From contig CM036624.1 in assembly GCA_020746105.1 (NCBI GenBank), forward strand, positions 22,528,084-22,592,083: a stretch of DNA of 64,000 nt, given 5' to 3'. Origin of the DNA: Trogon surrucura (lineage: Eukaryota > Chordata > Aves > Trogoniformes > Trogonidae). The stretch's first letter is position 1, and each line of letters starts with the position of its first letter. The notes under the pieces were generated by a model that was not told the origin of the DNA, ran no database searches, and was given only the letters and a program-made list of their open reading frames with translations. The position numbers and the translations under genes were made by a program. Positions 63,731 through 64,000 of this stretch are shown here, piece after piece.

Positions 63731-64000
63731 CCTCCCCAGTTTAAGGCAAAGCCAGGCTAGATGCCCCAGCCCTGCTCAGCACTTCACAGCAGTACTTGGC
63801 CCACGTTGCTATCTCTGAGTTAGGGGGTGCTTGGGCTGATTCCCTGGCTGGGGTGTTTGTCTCCACAGCACTCGAGAAATAAGAGGACTCCAAGCCAGCT
63901 CCTATGACAACTAAAGCCTGCAGTATTATGCCCAGAAGAATCCATGCTAAAACTTCTGGCAAGTCTCATCCAAGAGAAAAATTCCCCTGATACAGTCTGC
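63731..64000. other. Upstream flank of the promoter; unexplained open frame on minus strand
   Basis: A minus-strand frame at 63741-63962 (73 codons, opening at TTG, no ATG) encodes a hydrophobic stretch VLAWILLGIILQALVVIGAG followed by a polar tail. It could be chance, or a fragment of a membrane protein or retroviral remnant. I could not support any of these. Confidence 0.35.

Noticed and set aside
1..64000. CRISPR arrays, operons, phage or plasmid functions, tRNA/rRNA genes
   Set aside because: None is present. The sequence is vertebrate nuclear DNA, and most short open frames start at non-ATG codons and have no support.

Overview
This window is vertebrate nuclear DNA, most likely from a bird. 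The main evidence is a set of CR1 retrotransposon copies with the typical 3' tail of ATTCTATG-type 8-bp units (best seen near 60.49 kb and, reversed, near 13.54 kb). A GC-rich TG...CA long terminal repeat of a kind I know from avian genomes supports this. There are no bacterial operons, phage modules, tRNA/rRNA genes or CRISPR arrays. Nearly all open frames are short and look like chance frames.

Layout. From 1 to about 57.8 kb I find no convincing protein-coding exon. This stretch is gene-poor and unusually poor in recognisable repeats, with only a few CR1 tails (about 4.69, 13.54, 28.09 and 43.49 kb) and a probable very old CR1 relic (6.12-6.89 kb). Several intervals read like developmental enhancers or conserved non-coding elements: about 2.05-2.25, 32.5-32.8, 35.04-35.57, 39.83-40.17 and 53.56-53.83 kb. 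They combine homeodomain, octamer, SOX/TCF and TGACAG motifs. This is inference from base composition and motifs; no alignment was possible. A strong 61-bp hairpin lies at 25999-26059.

From 57.84 to 60.50 kb is a nested transposon. A 5'-truncated CR1 on the plus strand is interrupted by an almost intact 1.18-kb solo LTR in the same orientation. The CR1 part still holds an undamaged reverse-transcriptase frame, which reads in frame out of the LTR.

From 61.8 to 63.7 kb lies what looks like the 5' end of a minus-strand gene. A CpG-dense promoter carries a TATA box and four GC boxes at about 20-bp spacing. It is followed by a two-codon candidate exon 1 (ATGGAG before a GT donor) and two well-formed, phase-compatible coding exons at 62541-62620 and 61835-61916. 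I do not recognise the protein. The promoter may be bidirectional, because a good plus-strand splice donor lies at 63697.

The best candidates for something undescribed are the hairpin, the unidentified gene with its GC-box array, the LTR/CR1 read-through frame, and the triple TGACAG cluster near 40.05 kb.
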